In this document: piece by piece, positions 16,439-25,479 of the stretch | How the letters are laid out: every line of letters starts with the position of its first letter | How positions within the stretch are numbered: position 1 is the first letter of the stretch | Assembly (NCBI RefSeq): GCF_022695595.1 | Contig: NZ_CP074380.1 | Location: 3,279,501 to 3,343,500, forward strand | Length of the DNA: 64,000 nucleotides | Source: Streptomyces sp. MST-110588 | GTDB lineage: Bacteria > Actinomycetota > Actinomycetes > Streptomycetales > Streptomycetaceae | Reading direction: 5' to 3' | The notes under the pieces: model-generated | Databases searched by the model: none | What the model saw: only the letters and a program-made list of their open reading frames with translations | What the model was told of the DNA's origin: nothing | Program-made: the position numbers and the translations under genes

Positions 16439-16444
16439 TACACT
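16439..16444 (+). promoter_or_regulatory. -10 element giving a probably leaderless nur transcript
   Basis: TACACT ends six bases before the GTG at 16451 and no ribosome-binding site is visible, so the message probably begins at the start codon. Confidence 0.5.
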
Positions 16445-16450
16445 GGCGGT

Positions 16451-16888
16451 GTGGTGAGCACCGACTGGCAGAGCGACCTCCGCAAGCGCGGCTACCGACT
16501 TACCCCGCAGCGCCAGCTCGTCCTGGAGGCTGTGGACAAACTGGAGCACGCCACCCCCGACGCCATCCTCACCGAGGTGCGCAAGACCGCCGGCGGGGTC
16601 AACATCTCCACCGTCTACCGGACGCTGGAGCTGCTGGAGGAGCTGGGGCTGGTCAGCCACGCCCACCTCGGGCACGGCGCCCCCACGTACCACCTCGCCG
16701 ACCGGCACCACCACATCCACCTGGTGTGCCGGGACTGTACGGACGTCATCGAGGCCGACCTCTCGGTGGCCGCGCCCTTCACGGCGACGCTGCGCGAGAC
16801 GTTCGGCTTCGACACGGACCTGAAGCACTTCGCGATCTTCGGGCGCTGCGGCCCATGCACCTCTCGGGCGGCAGCCGCCGAGTCGTAG
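16451..16888 (+). CDS. nur: Nur, nickel-responsive Fur-family repressor
   Basis: 145 residues, very close to S. coelicolor Nur (MVSTDW..LR.RGYRLTPQRQLVLEAVD). With the GTG at 16451 as residue 1, the published Nur metal ligands all fall in place: His33, His70, His72, His86, His88, His90 and His126. Fur-type zinc CxxC pairs (CRDC, CGPC) are also present. With nickel bound it represses nickel uptake and the iron superoxide dismutase gene, allowing the nickel enzyme to be made. The exact residue match makes this start and function secure. The ygfZ gene follows after 10 bp. Confidence 0.97.
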   Translation: MVSTDWQSDLRKRGYRLTPQRQLVLEAVDKLEHATPDAILTEVRKTAGGVNISTVYRTLELLEELGLVSHAHLGHGAPTYHLADRHHHIHLVCRDCTDVIEADLSVAAPFTATLRETFGFDTDLKHFAIFGRCGPCTSRAAAAES

Positions 16889-16898
16889 GCTGCATGTC

Positions 16899-17864
16899 AT
16901 GAAGAGCCCCCTGCTGTCGCTGCCCGGTGCCGTCCCCGCCGAGGCTCCCGACGAAGGCGTCGCCGGCCATTACGGCGATCTCTTCCGGGAGCAGCGCGCG
17001 CTCGCCGACGGCTCCGGATTCGTGGACCTCTCGCACCGCGGCGTGGTCACCGTCACCGGTGAAGAGCGCCTGTCCTGGCTGCACCTGCTGATCACCCAGC
17101 ACGTCACCGACCTCGCGCCCGGCCACGCCACCGAGGCGCTGATCCTCTCCGCCAACGGCCACATCGAGCACGCCCTGTACCTCGTCGACGACGGGACCAC
17201 GACCTGGCTGCACACCGAGCCGGGCACACAGGAGGCGCTGATCGCCTACCTGGAGAGCATGAAGTTCTTCTACCGCGTCGAGGTTGCCGACCGCACCGCC
17301 GACTTCGCCGTGGTCCACCTCCCGGCCGGCTCCATCACCGAGATCCCTGAGGACGTCGTCGTACGGGAGACCGCCCACGGCCGCGACCTGTTCCTGCCCC
17401 GCGAACGCCTGGAGTCCTTCGCGGCGGCGGCCGGCCCGGCCATCGGCGTACTGGCCCTGGAAGCACTGCGCGTGGAGGCCCACCGCCCGCGCCTGGGCCT
17501 GGAGACCGACCACCGTACGATCCCCCACGAGCTGGGCTGGATCGGCACCGCCGTCCACCTGCAAAAGGGCTGCTACCGCGGCCAGGAGACGGTGGCCCGG
17601 GTCCACAACCTGGGGAAGCCGCCGCGCCGCCTGGTCTTCCTCCACCTGGACGGCAGCGAGGTCCACCTGCCCCCGCACGGCACGCCGCTGCGCCTGGCCG
17701 CCGACGGCGAGGAAGGCCGCCAGCTCGGCTTCGTGACGACCTCGGCCCGCCACCACGAGCTGGGCCCCATCGCCCTGGCCCTGGTCAAGCGCAACATTCC
17801 TATCGACGCGCCGCTGATCGCGGGCACGACGGCGGCGGCCCAGGAAGTCGTCGTCGAGCCGTAG
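16899..17864 (+). CDS. ygfZ: YgfZ/GcvT-like folate-binding protein
   Basis: 321 residues of the aminomethyltransferase fold with the YgfZ signature KGCYRGQETVAR (about residues 224-235), whose Cys is essential. YgfZ proteins support assembly or repair of iron-sulfur clusters using a folate cofactor. The ATG at 16899 is 10 bp after nur, suggesting readthrough from nur. Downstream is a G-rich repeat before the convergent dtd gene. Confidence 0.93.
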   Translation: MKSPLLSLPGAVPAEAPDEGVAGHYGDLFREQRALADGSGFVDLSHRGVVTVTGEERLSWLHLLITQHVTDLAPGHATEALILSANGHIEHALYLVDDGTTTWLHTEPGTQEALIAYLESMKFFYRVEVADRTADFAVVHLPAGSITEIPEDVVVRETAHGRDLFLPRERLESFAAAAGPAIGVLALEALRVEAHRPRLGLETDHRTIPHELGWIGTAVHLQKGCYRGQETVARVHNLGKPPRRLVFLHLDGSEVHLPPHGTPLRLAADGEEGRQLGFVTTSARHHELGPIALALVKRNIPIDAPLIAGTTAAAQEVVVEP

Positions 17865-17873
17865 GGGGCCGTA

Positions 17874-17952
17874 GGGGGCTTCGGGCGAGGGACTTCGGAC
17901 GGGGGCTTCGGAAGGGGCTTCGGACTGGGGCTCCGGAGGGGGCTTCGGCCGT
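17874..17952. repeat. Degenerate GGGGCTTCGGA tandem repeats between ygfZ and dtd
   Basis: About five imperfect 11-16-bp units of the form GGGGCTTCGGA (for example GGGGGCTTCGGAA, GGGGCTTCGGACT, GGGGCTCCGGA) fill the gap between two convergent genes. No hairpin terminator was seen there; the G-rich strand may form a G-quadruplex. Confidence 0.7.
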
Positions 17953-17972
17953 GGGGATCTTTGTTCGGCCGG

Positions 17973-18398
17973 TCAGATCTCCAGCAGGACCGTGAACGGG
18001 CCGTCGTTGGTCAGCGAGACCTTCATGTCCGCGCCGAAGCGGCCCGTCTCCACCCGGGCGCCCAGGGCCCGGAGCTGGGCGACCACCTCGTCCACCAAAG
18101 GCTCGGCGACCGGGCCGGGGGCCGCCGCGTTCCAGGTGGGGCGGCGGCCCTTGCGGGCGTCACCGTAGAGAGTGAACTGGCTGATGACCAGCAGCGGTGC
18201 GCCGGTGTCCGAGCAGGACTTCTCACCGTCCAGGATGCGTACGGACCACAGTTTGCGGGCGAGCTGGGCGGCCTTGGCCGGGGTGTCCTCGTGCGTGACC
18301 CCGACCAGCACGCACAGCCCCTCACCCACGATCTCGCCGGTGATCTCCCCGCCCACCTCGACGCGTGCGCCGTCGACCCTCTGCACCACTGCTCGCAT
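17973..18398 (-). CDS. dtd: D-aminoacyl-tRNA deacylase
   Basis: 141 residues, start [18 protein letters not shown], with the two family motifs [15 protein letters not shown] (active site) and the Gly-cisPro motif in [11 protein letters not shown]. It hydrolyses D-amino acids (and glycine wrongly placed on tRNA-Ala) from tRNA. Length and ends match the family. The ATG at 18398 gives the canonical N-terminus; upstream ATGs would add only MMAR. It is divergent from rsiG. Confidence 0.95.
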   Translation of the reverse strand: MRAVVQRVDGARVEVGGEITGEIVGEGLCVLVGVTHEDTPAKAAQLARKLWSVRILDGEKSCSDTGAPLLVISQFTLYGDARKGRRPTWNAAAPGPVAEPLVDEVVAQLRALGARVETGRFGADMKVSLTNDGPFTVLLEI

Positions 18399-18572
18399 AC
18401 GGGCCATCATGCCCTGCGCCGCAGCGGCGCGGCCGGGCGCCTTACCACTGGGGCCGTTCGGGTGCCATGGCTCTGCGCGCCGGCCACGCACAGTGGCACC
18501 ATGCGTGCACGCGGTGCGTTTCGCGGACAACCCGCCGTCGAATCCGCACCGGACGAGGGGACGGAACGATTC

Positions 18573-19511
18573 ATGAGCACTGCCGGATCCGGGACGCCTG
18601 GTCCCGTACCCACCGCCCGCACGACCCGTACGCCCGGGACGGCCCACGGTCCCGGAACACCCCATGCCCCGGGAGCGCCCTACGGCCCCGGAACGCCGCA
18701 CGGTCACGGAACACCCCATACGCCGTGTGGGCCCGGGGCGGTCCACAGCTCCGGGACACCGCACACCCCCGGCCCGGGCGCGCGGGTGCCCGGACCGGCC
18801 CGCACGGCGGCCACGGCCGCGCCCACGGCCCTGCCGCCGACCACGCCCACGCCCACGGTCCATCACACCCCCACCCCCACTCCCACGCCTACGCCTACGG
18901 TCCACTCCACGCCCGCCCCCACCGCCGCCGCCGGCCGGTCCGAGCCGACCCGTAACGAGGAGGGCCCCCTGTTCCAGGCGGGTTCGGCGCAGTACCAGCC
19001 GCTGCCGTACCGCAGCCGCTACCGCACCACCGCGCCCGCCGACCTGTGCGGGCTGGGCCTGCCCGAGCTGCGCTCGCTGCGCCGCGACTCCCAGCGTGAG
19101 GAGGCCGACCTGAGCTACGTACGGCGGCTGCTCCAGGGCCGTATCGACATCCTGCGGGCCGAGACCGCCCGCCGCTCCGCGCCGCTGGCGTCGCTGCTGG
19201 ACCGGCTGCCGGAGATCCTGGCGGACCTGCCCTCGCGGCACCGCTCCTCGGCCCGGCACGTGACGCTGGGGACCCCGCACAGCGAGGAGTGCCGGCAACT
19301 GGCCGAGGAGATGCTCGGCGAGGTCCAGCTCTCGGACCTCACGGCCCGTACCGACCAGGAGCTCCAGGACGCCATGGGCCGGCTGATCCGCTATGAGCAG
19401 CAGGTTTCCCGGTGCCGGCAGTCCCTCCAGCGGACCGCGGACGATTGCAGCGCCGAGATCGCCCGAAGGTACCGTGAAGGTGAAGCACAAGTAGACGACC
19501 TGCTCTCCTGA
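18573..19511 (+). CDS. rsiG: RsiG, c-di-GMP-dependent anti-sigma factor for WhiG, with a long low-complexity N-terminus
   Basis: RsiG binds the sporulation sigma factor WhiG when loaded with cyclic di-GMP. Its binding signature, E(x3)S(x2)R(x3)Q(x3)D, occurs twice here without deviation: [16 protein letters not shown] at residues 177-192 and [16 protein letters not shown] at residues 275-290. They lie on the two helices expected to form an antiparallel coiled coil. Start: ATG 18573 after GAGGGGACGG. The first 125 residues are Gly/Pro/Thr/His repeats ([17 protein letters not shown]) with Pro-Thr runs, unusual for a small regulator. The conserved part begins near EEGPLFQAG. Confidence 0.95.
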   Translation: MSTAGSGTPGPVPTARTTRTPGTAHGPGTPHAPGAPYGPGTPHGHGTPHTPCGPGAVHSSGTPHTPGPGARVPGPARTAATAAPTALPPTTPTPTVHHTPTPTPTPTPTVHSTPAPTAAAGRSEPTRNEEGPLFQAGSAQYQPLPYRSRYRTTAPADLCGLGLPELRSLRRDSQREEADLSYVRRLLQGRIDILRAETARRSAPLASLLDRLPEILADLPSRHRSSARHVTLGTPHSEECRQLAEEMLGEVQLSDLTARTDQELQDAMGRLIRYEQQVSRCRQSLQRTADDCSAEIARRYREGEAQVDDLLS

Positions 19512-19568
19512 CCCTTCGGGCACAGTTCCGGGGGAGGACCGCAGGTCACCTCCCCCGGAAGGCCGACG

Positions 19569-20639
19569 ATGACCTCCTCCCGCCCCGAGAGCCCCGCCGG
19601 GCCGTCCTCCTCCGGCACGGCGCCGTCCTCCGGCTCCGGCATATCCACCGGTGCCCACGGCGCCGGTGACGCCCCCGTCGTCGGTGACGCTCCCGCTCCC
19701 ACGGCGCCCGTCCTCGCCGAGGTCATACGTTCCGGGTTCGTCGAGGGCCGGCACCGCGGGTCGCTGGTGATCCTGGCGGCGGACGGCAGCGTGCAGACGG
19801 CCCTCGGTGATGTCACGGCCCCCGTCTTCCCGCGCTCCACCAACAAGCCGATGCAGGCGTCGGCCGTCCTGCGGGCCGGTCTGGAGCTGGCGGGCGAGCG
19901 GCTGGCGCTGGCCGCGGCCAGCCACTCCGGCGAAAGCTTTCACCTGGACCTGGTGGAGAAGATGCTCGCCGAGTACGGCATCTCCCCCGACCTCCTCCAG
20001 ACCCCGCCCGACCTCCCGCTGGACCCGGCCGAGGCGGAGCGTTACGTGGCGTCCGGGCGGGGCCGCGAGCGCATCACCATGAACTGCTCCGGCAAGCACG
20101 CCGCGATGCTCGCCGCCAGCGCCGCCAACGGCTGGCCGCTGGAGACCTACCTGGACCTGGACCACCCCCTCCAGCAGCTCGTCCTTGAAGAGGTGCGCGC
20201 CGCCAGCGGCGAGCGGGTGGACCACATCGGTACGGACGGCTGCGGCGCGCCCCTGATGGCGATCTCACTGACCGGCCTGGCCCGCGCCTTCCGCCACTTC
20301 GTCCTGGCCGGGCCGGGCACGCCCCAGCGGCGGGTCGCGGACGCCATGCGCGCCCACCCGGAGTACGTGGCCGGCACCCGCCGTCCCGACACCTGGCTGA
20401 TGCGGGCCCTGCCCGGCACGCTGTCCAAGATGGGCGCGGAGGCCGTGCAGGCCGTGGCGCTGCCCGACGGCCGCGCGCTGGCCTTCAAGGTCGAGGACGG
20501 GGCGACCCGTACCCTCGGGCCGATACTGGGCCGCGCGCTGCGCATGATGGGCGTGGACGCGCCGGTCCTGACGCGGATCGAGGACACCCCGCTGCTGGGC
20601 GGCGCCGAGCGCGTGGGGGAGATCCGCGCGGCGTTCTGA
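19569..20639 (+). CDS. L-asparaginase II (thermolabile, Rhizobium etli type)
   Basis: 356 residues with family blocks [30 protein letters not shown] (catalytic Ser/Lys region), [16 protein letters not shown] and GTDGCGAP. This class belongs to the serine beta-lactamase-like fold rather than the classical bacterial asparaginases. It hydrolyses asparagine to aspartate and ammonia. The first 50 residues are Ser/Pro/Gly-rich and dispensable-looking; a start nearer VLAEVIRSG cannot be excluded. It lies 57 bp after rsiG. Confidence 0.92.
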   Translation: MTSSRPESPAGPSSSGTAPSSGSGISTGAHGAGDAPVVGDAPAPTAPVLAEVIRSGFVEGRHRGSLVILAADGSVQTALGDVTAPVFPRSTNKPMQASAVLRAGLELAGERLALAAASHSGESFHLDLVEKMLAEYGISPDLLQTPPDLPLDPAEAERYVASGRGRERITMNCSGKHAAMLAASAANGWPLETYLDLDHPLQQLVLEEVRAASGERVDHIGTDGCGAPLMAISLTGLARAFRHFVLAGPGTPQRRVADAMRAHPEYVAGTRRPDTWLMRALPGTLSKMGAEAVQAVALPDGRALAFKVEDGATRTLGPILGRALRMMGVDAPVLTRIEDTPLLGGAERVGEIRAAF

Positions 20640-20804
20640 GGGGTTTCCGAGGGGGCGGGGCGCGGTGGTACGCACACATGCGGAGAACGTACGCAGGGCG
20701 TCCGTACGTCCTGTGTACGGCCCTCTCACGGCGCCCCTTGAGGCGCCCTCCGAGGCGCGGAAAACCAGGCGACGTCACGACAGTGGCGTCGCTACCTTAC
20801 GGGC

Positions 20805-22046
20805 ATGAATCTCCAGATCCGTACGGTGGCTGAAGAGGACATACCCGACTGGTTGCAGGCGGTGATGACAGGATTCCTGCGACCGCCGGAGGTCTCCAAA
20901 GAAGACGTCGAGTACCGCACCGCGCACCACGACCCCGAGCGCACGCTGGGCGTCTTCGACGCCGGCCGCTGCGTCGCCACGTTCGAGAGCTTCCCGCAGG
21001 ACCTGACGGTGCCCGGCGGCGCGCGCCTGCCCTCCGACGCCGTCACCCGCGTCACCGTCTCCCCCACCCACCGCCGCCGCGGCCTGCTGACCCGCATGAT
21101 GGACAAGGACCTGCGGGCCGCCAAGGAACGCGGCGACGCCCTGGCCACGCTGATCGCCGCCGAGTACCCCATCTACGGGCGCTACGGCTTCGGTCCCGCG
21201 ACCGGCTTCACCGAGTGGCGGATCGACGTGGCCCGCGCCCGGCTCGACCCGCGGTACGCGGTCCCCGAGGACGGCGGGCGGGTCGACCTCGCCGACGGTC
21301 AGCAGGTCCGCGATCTCGGGCCGAAGCTGTTCGACCGCTTCCGGGACATCGTGCCGGGTTCGGTCTCCCGTAACGAGACGTGGTGGAAGCGGTTCACCGG
21401 CCAGATACGGCTGCCCAGCCATCCCTGGACGGAGCCGTTCCACGCCGTGTACCGCTCGGCGTCCGGCGAGGTGCAGGGCATCGTGACCTACACGGTCGAC
21501 GACAAGTGGGAAGCCAAGCTCCCGCAGAACACCGCCACCGTCCAGCAGTTGATAGCGACCACACCCGCCGCTGAGCGGGCGCTGTGGCACTTCGTGTGCT
21601 CCGTCGACTGGGTCACGTACGTCAAGACCGGGGTGCGCGCGCCCGACGACCTGCTCCCGCATCTGCTCGGCGACCCGCGCGCAGCCGTCGTCCACCAGAC
21701 GGCCGACTACATGTGGCTGCGCCCGCTGGACATCCCCCGGATGCTTCAGGCCCGTACGTACCCGGTCGCCGGCTCCCTGGTCCTGGAGGTCATCGACAGC
21801 GCCGGACTGGCCGGGGGCCGCTTCCTGCTGGATGCCGGACCCGAGGGCGCCACCTGCACCCCCACCACCCGCCCGGCCGACATCGTCCTGCCCGTGAGCG
21901 AGCTGGCGCCGCTGTACATGGGGGACGAGTCCGCCTCGCGGCTGGCCGCCCTCGGCTCGATCGAGGCCGGGCGCCCCTCGGCCCTCGTCACCGCCGACAC
22001 CCTTTTCGGTACGGGGCGCCGCCCCTGGTGCCCGGACATGTTCTGA
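20805..22046 (+). CDS. Eis-type GNAT acetyltransferase
   Basis: 413 residues with the three-part Eis layout: N-terminal GNAT with acetyl-CoA loop [17 protein letters not shown] (about residues 83-99), a second degenerate GNAT region, and a C-terminal sterol-carrier-like domain. The chain ends with Phe (PWCPDMF), whose free carboxylate acts in catalysis in this family. Eis enzymes acetylate amines of aminoglycosides or peptides; the substrate here is unknown. The full length and exact C-terminus suggest an active enzyme. Confidence 0.93.
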   Translation: MNLQIRTVAEEDIPDWLQAVMTGFLRPPEVSKEDVEYRTAHHDPERTLGVFDAGRCVATFESFPQDLTVPGGARLPSDAVTRVTVSPTHRRRGLLTRMMDKDLRAAKERGDALATLIAAEYPIYGRYGFGPATGFTEWRIDVARARLDPRYAVPEDGGRVDLADGQQVRDLGPKLFDRFRDIVPGSVSRNETWWKRFTGQIRLPSHPWTEPFHAVYRSASGEVQGIVTYTVDDKWEAKLPQNTATVQQLIATTPAAERALWHFVCSVDWVTYVKTGVRAPDDLLPHLLGDPRAAVVHQTADYMWLRPLDIPRMLQARTYPVAGSLVLEVIDSAGLAGGRFLLDAGPEGATCTPTTRPADIVLPVSELAPLYMGDESASRLAALGSIEAGRPSALVTADTLFGTGRRPWCPDMF

Positions 22047-22103
22047 GGCCGCGGCAGTCCGGACGCGTCCGGATCAGCCCGTAACGCCCCGGCCGGTCTC
22101 CGC

Positions 22104-22157
22104 CAGGATGGACGCAAGAACGACTCCGACCAGGATGGACGCATGAACGACTTCGAC
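22104..22157. repeat. 27-bp tandem duplication covering a start codon
   Basis: Copy 1 (22104-22130) and copy 2 (22131-22157) both read CAGGATGGACGCA-N-GAACGACT and differ at two bases. In copy 2 the sequence ATG is the start codon of the acetyltransferase gene; copy 1 has AAG there. Confidence 0.88.
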
Positions 22158-22664
22158 GCACCCACCGACGACATCGCTCTGCACCCCGCCCGCCCCGAGG
22201 AGTTGACCGCCGTCGCCGCGCTGCGGTGGCGGTGGTTACAGGAGAGCGGTGGGGCGCCGGTGACCACGCGGGAGGAGTTCGTACATCGTTTCGTGGCCTG
22301 GGCGCGGCAGAACACCTCCTCGCACCGCTGCGTGGTCATGACCCGCGGGGAGGCGGTCATCGGGATGGCCTGGCTGGCGATCACCGGGCGGGTGCCGCAT
22401 CCGGGGGCGCTCGACCGGGCGTCCGGTGACGTCCAGTGCGTGTACGTCGTACCGGACGAGCGCGACGGCGGCCTCGGCGGCCGGCTGATCGGGGCCGTTC
22501 TGGGCCTCGCCCGGGACGCCGGGCTCGAACGGGTGACGGTCCACTCCAGTGACCGGGCGGTCCCGGCGTACGCCCGCCAAGGATTCACCCGGTCCCCGCG
22601 GCTGCTCCAGACCGTCCCGCTGCGGGCACAGGAGGTCGTGGCCACCCGCGACAGGACGCGCTGA
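22143..22664 (+). CDS. GNAT acetyltransferase with a TTA codon
   Basis: 173 residues with an acetyl-CoA-binding block VYVVPDERDGGLGGRLIGAVL (motif A, around residues 101-121) and HSSDRAVPAYARQGF (motif B). Substrate unknown. Leu32 is encoded by TTA (22236-22238), the only in-frame TTA I found in the window. In Streptomyces TTA is read only by the bldA tRNA, so translation should be tied to development. The start codon lies in a tandem duplication. Confidence 0.87.
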   Translation: MNDFDAPTDDIALHPARPEELTAVAALRWRWLQESGGAPVTTREEFVHRFVAWARQNTSSHRCVVMTRGEAVIGMAWLAITGRVPHPGALDRASGDVQCVYVVPDERDGGLGGRLIGAVLGLARDAGLERVTVHSSDRAVPAYARQGFTRSPRLLQTVPLRAQEVVATRDRTR

Positions 22665-22746
22665 AGGACTTCCCCGGCACGGTGCCCGGCGGTCATAAAG
22701 TGGCCGGGACAGCGCATACCACCACCAGAGCCGGAGGCCGGCGACC

Positions 22747-23178
22747 ATGAGTGAAGCCAACACGCAGCCGCAGGGGCCCGAGTCGATCGAGCACGCGCAC
22801 GACCCGGAGGTGCTCCAGCTCGCGGCCAAGGTGTTCGACCTGGCGCGGCACGGGGACACCGACACGATCGCCGCGTACGTGGACGCCGGCGTACCCGTCA
22901 ACCTCACCAACGACAAGGGCGATTCGCTGGTGATGCTGGCGGCCTACCACGGCCACCTCGACACCGTCATGGCGCTGCTCCAGCGGGGCGCCGACGCCGA
23001 CCGGCCCAACGACCGGGGGCAGACGCCGATCGCCGGGGCCGTCTTCAAGGGCGAGGACGAGATCGTACGGGCGCTGGTGGAGCACGGCGCGGACCCGGCG
23101 GGCGGGACGCCGTCGGCGATCGACACGGCGCGGATGTTCCAGAAGACGGAGCTGCTGAAGCTGTTCGGGGTGGAGTGA
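22747..23178 (+). CDS. Ankyrin-repeat protein
   Basis: 143 residues with about three ankyrin repeats: ARHGDTDTIAAYVDAGVPVN, DSLVMLAAYHGHLDTVMALL, and QTPIAGAVFKGEDEIVRALV. Ankyrin proteins of this size act as protein-binding scaffolds, and some bacterial ones support catalase function. No partner is evident nearby. The ATG follows CCGGAGGCCGGCGACC. Confidence 0.92.
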   Translation: MSEANTQPQGPESIEHAHDPEVLQLAAKVFDLARHGDTDTIAAYVDAGVPVNLTNDKGDSLVMLAAYHGHLDTVMALLQRGADADRPNDRGQTPIAGAVFKGEDEIVRALVEHGADPAGGTPSAIDTARMFQKTELLKLFGVE

Positions 23179-23246
23179 CCCGGGCCGCGGCCGGACCGCG
23201 GCCGGGCCGCCACCGGACCGCCTTCGGTCTCTCCTCGATCCGCCCG

Positions 23247-23277
23247 TTGACATGAACTTTACTTGAGGTTTTAGCGT
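23247..23277 (+). promoter_or_regulatory. MerR/SoxR-type promoter of the flavin reductase gene
   Basis: TTGACA (23247-23252) and TAGCGT (23272-23277) are separated by 19 bp, the overlong spacing of MerR-family-activated promoters. Within the spacer region, 23251-23268 reads CATGAACTTTACTTGAGG. Its right half is identical to the SoxR box (ACTTGAGG) and its left half matches partly. Confidence 0.65.
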
Positions 23278-23325
23278 CGGGGCCGGAAGAGAGCACGCCC
23301 CATCCGCCTTCGGAAAGGCCCCGTC

Positions 23326-23892
23326 ATGTCCGAGCAGCGCTTCACCCTGGCCGTGATCGTCGGCAGCACCCGGGAGGGCCGGTTCGCGCCCGTCGTCGCG
23401 AACTGGTTCGCCGGGCACGCCCGCCGCCGCGCCGGCATCACCGTCGACGTCATCGACCTCGACACCGTCCGCCCCTACGAACTCCGGCACGGCTCCGAGG
23501 AGATGGCGCTGTTCGCCAAGCGCGTCGGGGCGGCGGACGCGTTCGTCGTCATCACCCCCGAGTACAACCACTCCTTCCCCGCACCGCTGAAGCACGCCAT
23601 CGACCTGCTGCACCAGGAGTGGCAGGCCAAGCCGGTGGGCTTCGTGTCCTACGGCGGGATCTCCGGCGGCCTGCGGGCCGTGGAGCAGCTCCGTACGGTC
23701 TTCGCCGAACTGCACGCGATGACGGTGCGCGAGACGGTCAGCTTCTCCATGGCCCACGGCCTCTTCGACGGCGAGGGGCGACTGCGCGAGCCCGCGGCGG
23801 CGGACCAGGCGGCCGACGCCCTCCTCGACCAGGTGACCTGGTGGGCGCTGGCGCTGAAGGAGGCGCGGCGGGTCCGGCCGTACGGCACCTGA
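23326..23892 (+). CDS. NADPH-dependent FMN reductase / flavodoxin-like oxidoreductase
   Basis: 188 residues with the FMN phosphate loop GSTREGRFAPVVA (residues 11-23) and the flavin-ring motif TPEYNHSFPAPLKHAID. These are typical of NADPH:FMN reductases that also reduce quinones or azo compounds. The promoter has SoxR-like features. In S. coelicolor SoxR, activated by redox-active antibiotics, turns on a small regulon that includes a reductase of this class (SCO2478, from memory), so this may be its counterpart. No soxR gene lies nearby. Confidence 0.92.
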   Translation: MSEQRFTLAVIVGSTREGRFAPVVANWFAGHARRRAGITVDVIDLDTVRPYELRHGSEEMALFAKRVGAADAFVVITPEYNHSFPAPLKHAIDLLHQEWQAKPVGFVSYGGISGGLRAVEQLRTVFAELHAMTVRETVSFSMAHGLFDGEGRLREPAAADQAADALLDQVTWWALALKEARRVRPYGT

Positions 23893-24034
23893 GCGGACCG
23901 GCGTCCGGCGGACCGGAGCGGGCGTTTGCGCCTCCGGGCCCGCCGCCGGCGGCCCTCCGCTTCCGCGCCGGCCCTCCGGTCCCGGGCCGGCCCGCCGGCG
24001 GCTCACCGTCCGCAGGGCCGGCCCGCCCGGCTCC

Positions 24035-24911
24035 TCATCCCAGCAGTTCGATCAGGCCCGAGAGATCCTCCTCACCGTGCCCGTCCGCGATCCGCCGGTC
24101 CATCAGCTCCGCCAGCGGCTCCAGCAGCACGGTGCTGACGCCCTGATCCCGCTGCGTCTGGAGGATGTTGGCGAAACCGGTCCGCTGCATGGCCAAGTTG
24201 GACACCACATTGTCCTCGTACGCCTTGCGGGCGACCTGGTCCGCGTAGTTCGGCACCCCCGCCTCCAGCATCGCCCGCATCCAGGGCATCAGCAGCGACT
24301 CGGTGAACGCGGTGAGTTCGGTGCCCGCCGTACGGGCCAGGGCCAGCGCCTGGATCGCGCCCGACGCCAGCCCGTACAGGGCGGTGAGCAGGGCCAGGTC
24401 GTGCAGGGAGGCCGAGCCCGGGTCCGTACCGAGGTACACGGCCGAGCCCAGTACCTCCAGGTCCGCGCGCCACTCCTGGAACGCGGCCTCCTCGCCGCTG
24501 TAGAGGATGAACGCCTCGGGCGTGGCGATGCCCGGCGGGACGGCCATGATTCCGCCGTCCAGGTAGCGGATGCCGTGCTCCTTCGCCCACGCGGCGGTCT
24601 CCCGGGCCTGCTCGGGCGTGCCGTTGGTGAGGTTGACGACAGTACGGCCGGCCAGCTCCGCGGCGAGCGGGCGCAGCACGCTCTGCACGGTGTCGTGGTT
24701 CAGCAGGCAGACGACCACCAGCGGTCCGGCCGTCACCGCCTCGGCGGCGCTCGCTGCGCGCACCGCTCCCTTGGCCACCAGCGGCTCGGCCTTGGCGGCC
24801 GTACGGTTCCACACCGTCGTGGGCCGGCCGGCCGCCAGGAACGCCCCGGCCAGCGCCGCACCCATGTCGCCCAGCCCGATGACGGACACCGGCGTACGGT
24901 CCTCGCTCATG
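24035..24911 (-). CDS. NAD(P)-dependent beta-hydroxyacid dehydrogenase / imine reductase family
   Basis: About 292 residues: Rossmann motif VIGLGDMGAALAGAFLAAG at the N-terminus, then an all-helical C-terminal domain. This is the 6-phosphogluconate dehydrogenase-like fold of imine reductases and hydroxyisobutyrate dehydrogenases. I placed the start at 24911 (MSEDRTPVSVIG) because AGGGGAG lies eight bases upstream; an ATG at 24917 would be too close to it. The gene is divergent from an HxlR regulator, with palindromic operators between, so it is probably the regulator's target. Confidence 0.9.
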
Positions 24912-24994
24912 TTCATAACTCCCCTAATGAAGGCGGTATTTCGTTCTTCGGTGCGCGCGGTATCGATGCTCGTCGGTGACTTAGCATTCAACAA

Positions 24995-25036
24995 GTACCG
25001 ACTAATAAGTCAGGTACGCACCTCCTGGTAAGTACC
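24995..25036. promoter_or_regulatory. Palindromic operators between the reductase and HxlR genes
   Basis: GTACC-GACT (24995-25003) and AGTC-A-GGTAC (25008-25017) form an inverted repeat around AATA. A second palindrome, GGTAAGTACC, is at 25027-25036. Both share the GGTA/TACC half-site. The adjacent HxlR regulator is the inferred binder. Confidence 0.65.
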
Positions 25037-25080
25037 TGCGCCGGGGGATCGGGAATCGGTGAGTGGGGAGCGGAGCAGGC

Positions 25081-25440
25081 ATGAGGACACGCAAGAGCCC
25101 GTACGAATGCGGTCTGGACGCGGCCGTCGACGTCATCGGCGGCAAATGGAAAGTCCTTCTGCTGTGGGCGCTGCAATCCGGCCCGCGGCGCTTCGGTGAA
25201 CTCAAACGCGATGTGCCGGCCGTCAGCGAGAAGGTGCTCATCCAGCAGTTGCGGGAAATGGAGGAGGACCGCATCGTCCACCGGGAGGTCTACCACCAGG
25301 TCCCGCCGAAGGTGGAGTACTCGCTGACAGAGCTGGGCATGTCGCTGAGTGCGGCGCTGGAGCCGCTCGGGATGTGGGGTCGGGAGCACATGGCCGAGTT
25401 GGAGGCCACATACGACAGCCGTCACCCGCGGGCCTCCTGA
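25081..25440 (+). CDS. HxlR-family redox-type regulator
   Basis: 119 residues. Family signature CGLDAAVDVIGGKWKVLLLW at residues 10-29, including the conserved Cys used for redox or aldehyde sensing in several HxlR proteins, followed by a winged helix (RFGELKRDVPAVSEKVLIQQL). Start ATG 25081 follows GGGAGCGGAGC. It most likely represses the divergent reductase gene and itself through the palindromes between them. Confidence 0.92.
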   Translation: MRTRKSPYECGLDAAVDVIGGKWKVLLLWALQSGPRRFGELKRDVPAVSEKVLIQQLREMEEDRIVHREVYHQVPPKVEYSLTELGMSLSAALEPLGMWGREHMAELEATYDSRHPRAS

Positions 25441-25479
25441 GCACCACCCCCGCGCAGACGGACGCCTTCGGCCCGCTCG

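Noticed and set aside
18399..20225. Long minus-strand open frame continuing upstream of dtd
   Set aside because: Only the last 141 codons are dtd. The rest is antisense to rsiG and the asparaginase gene.
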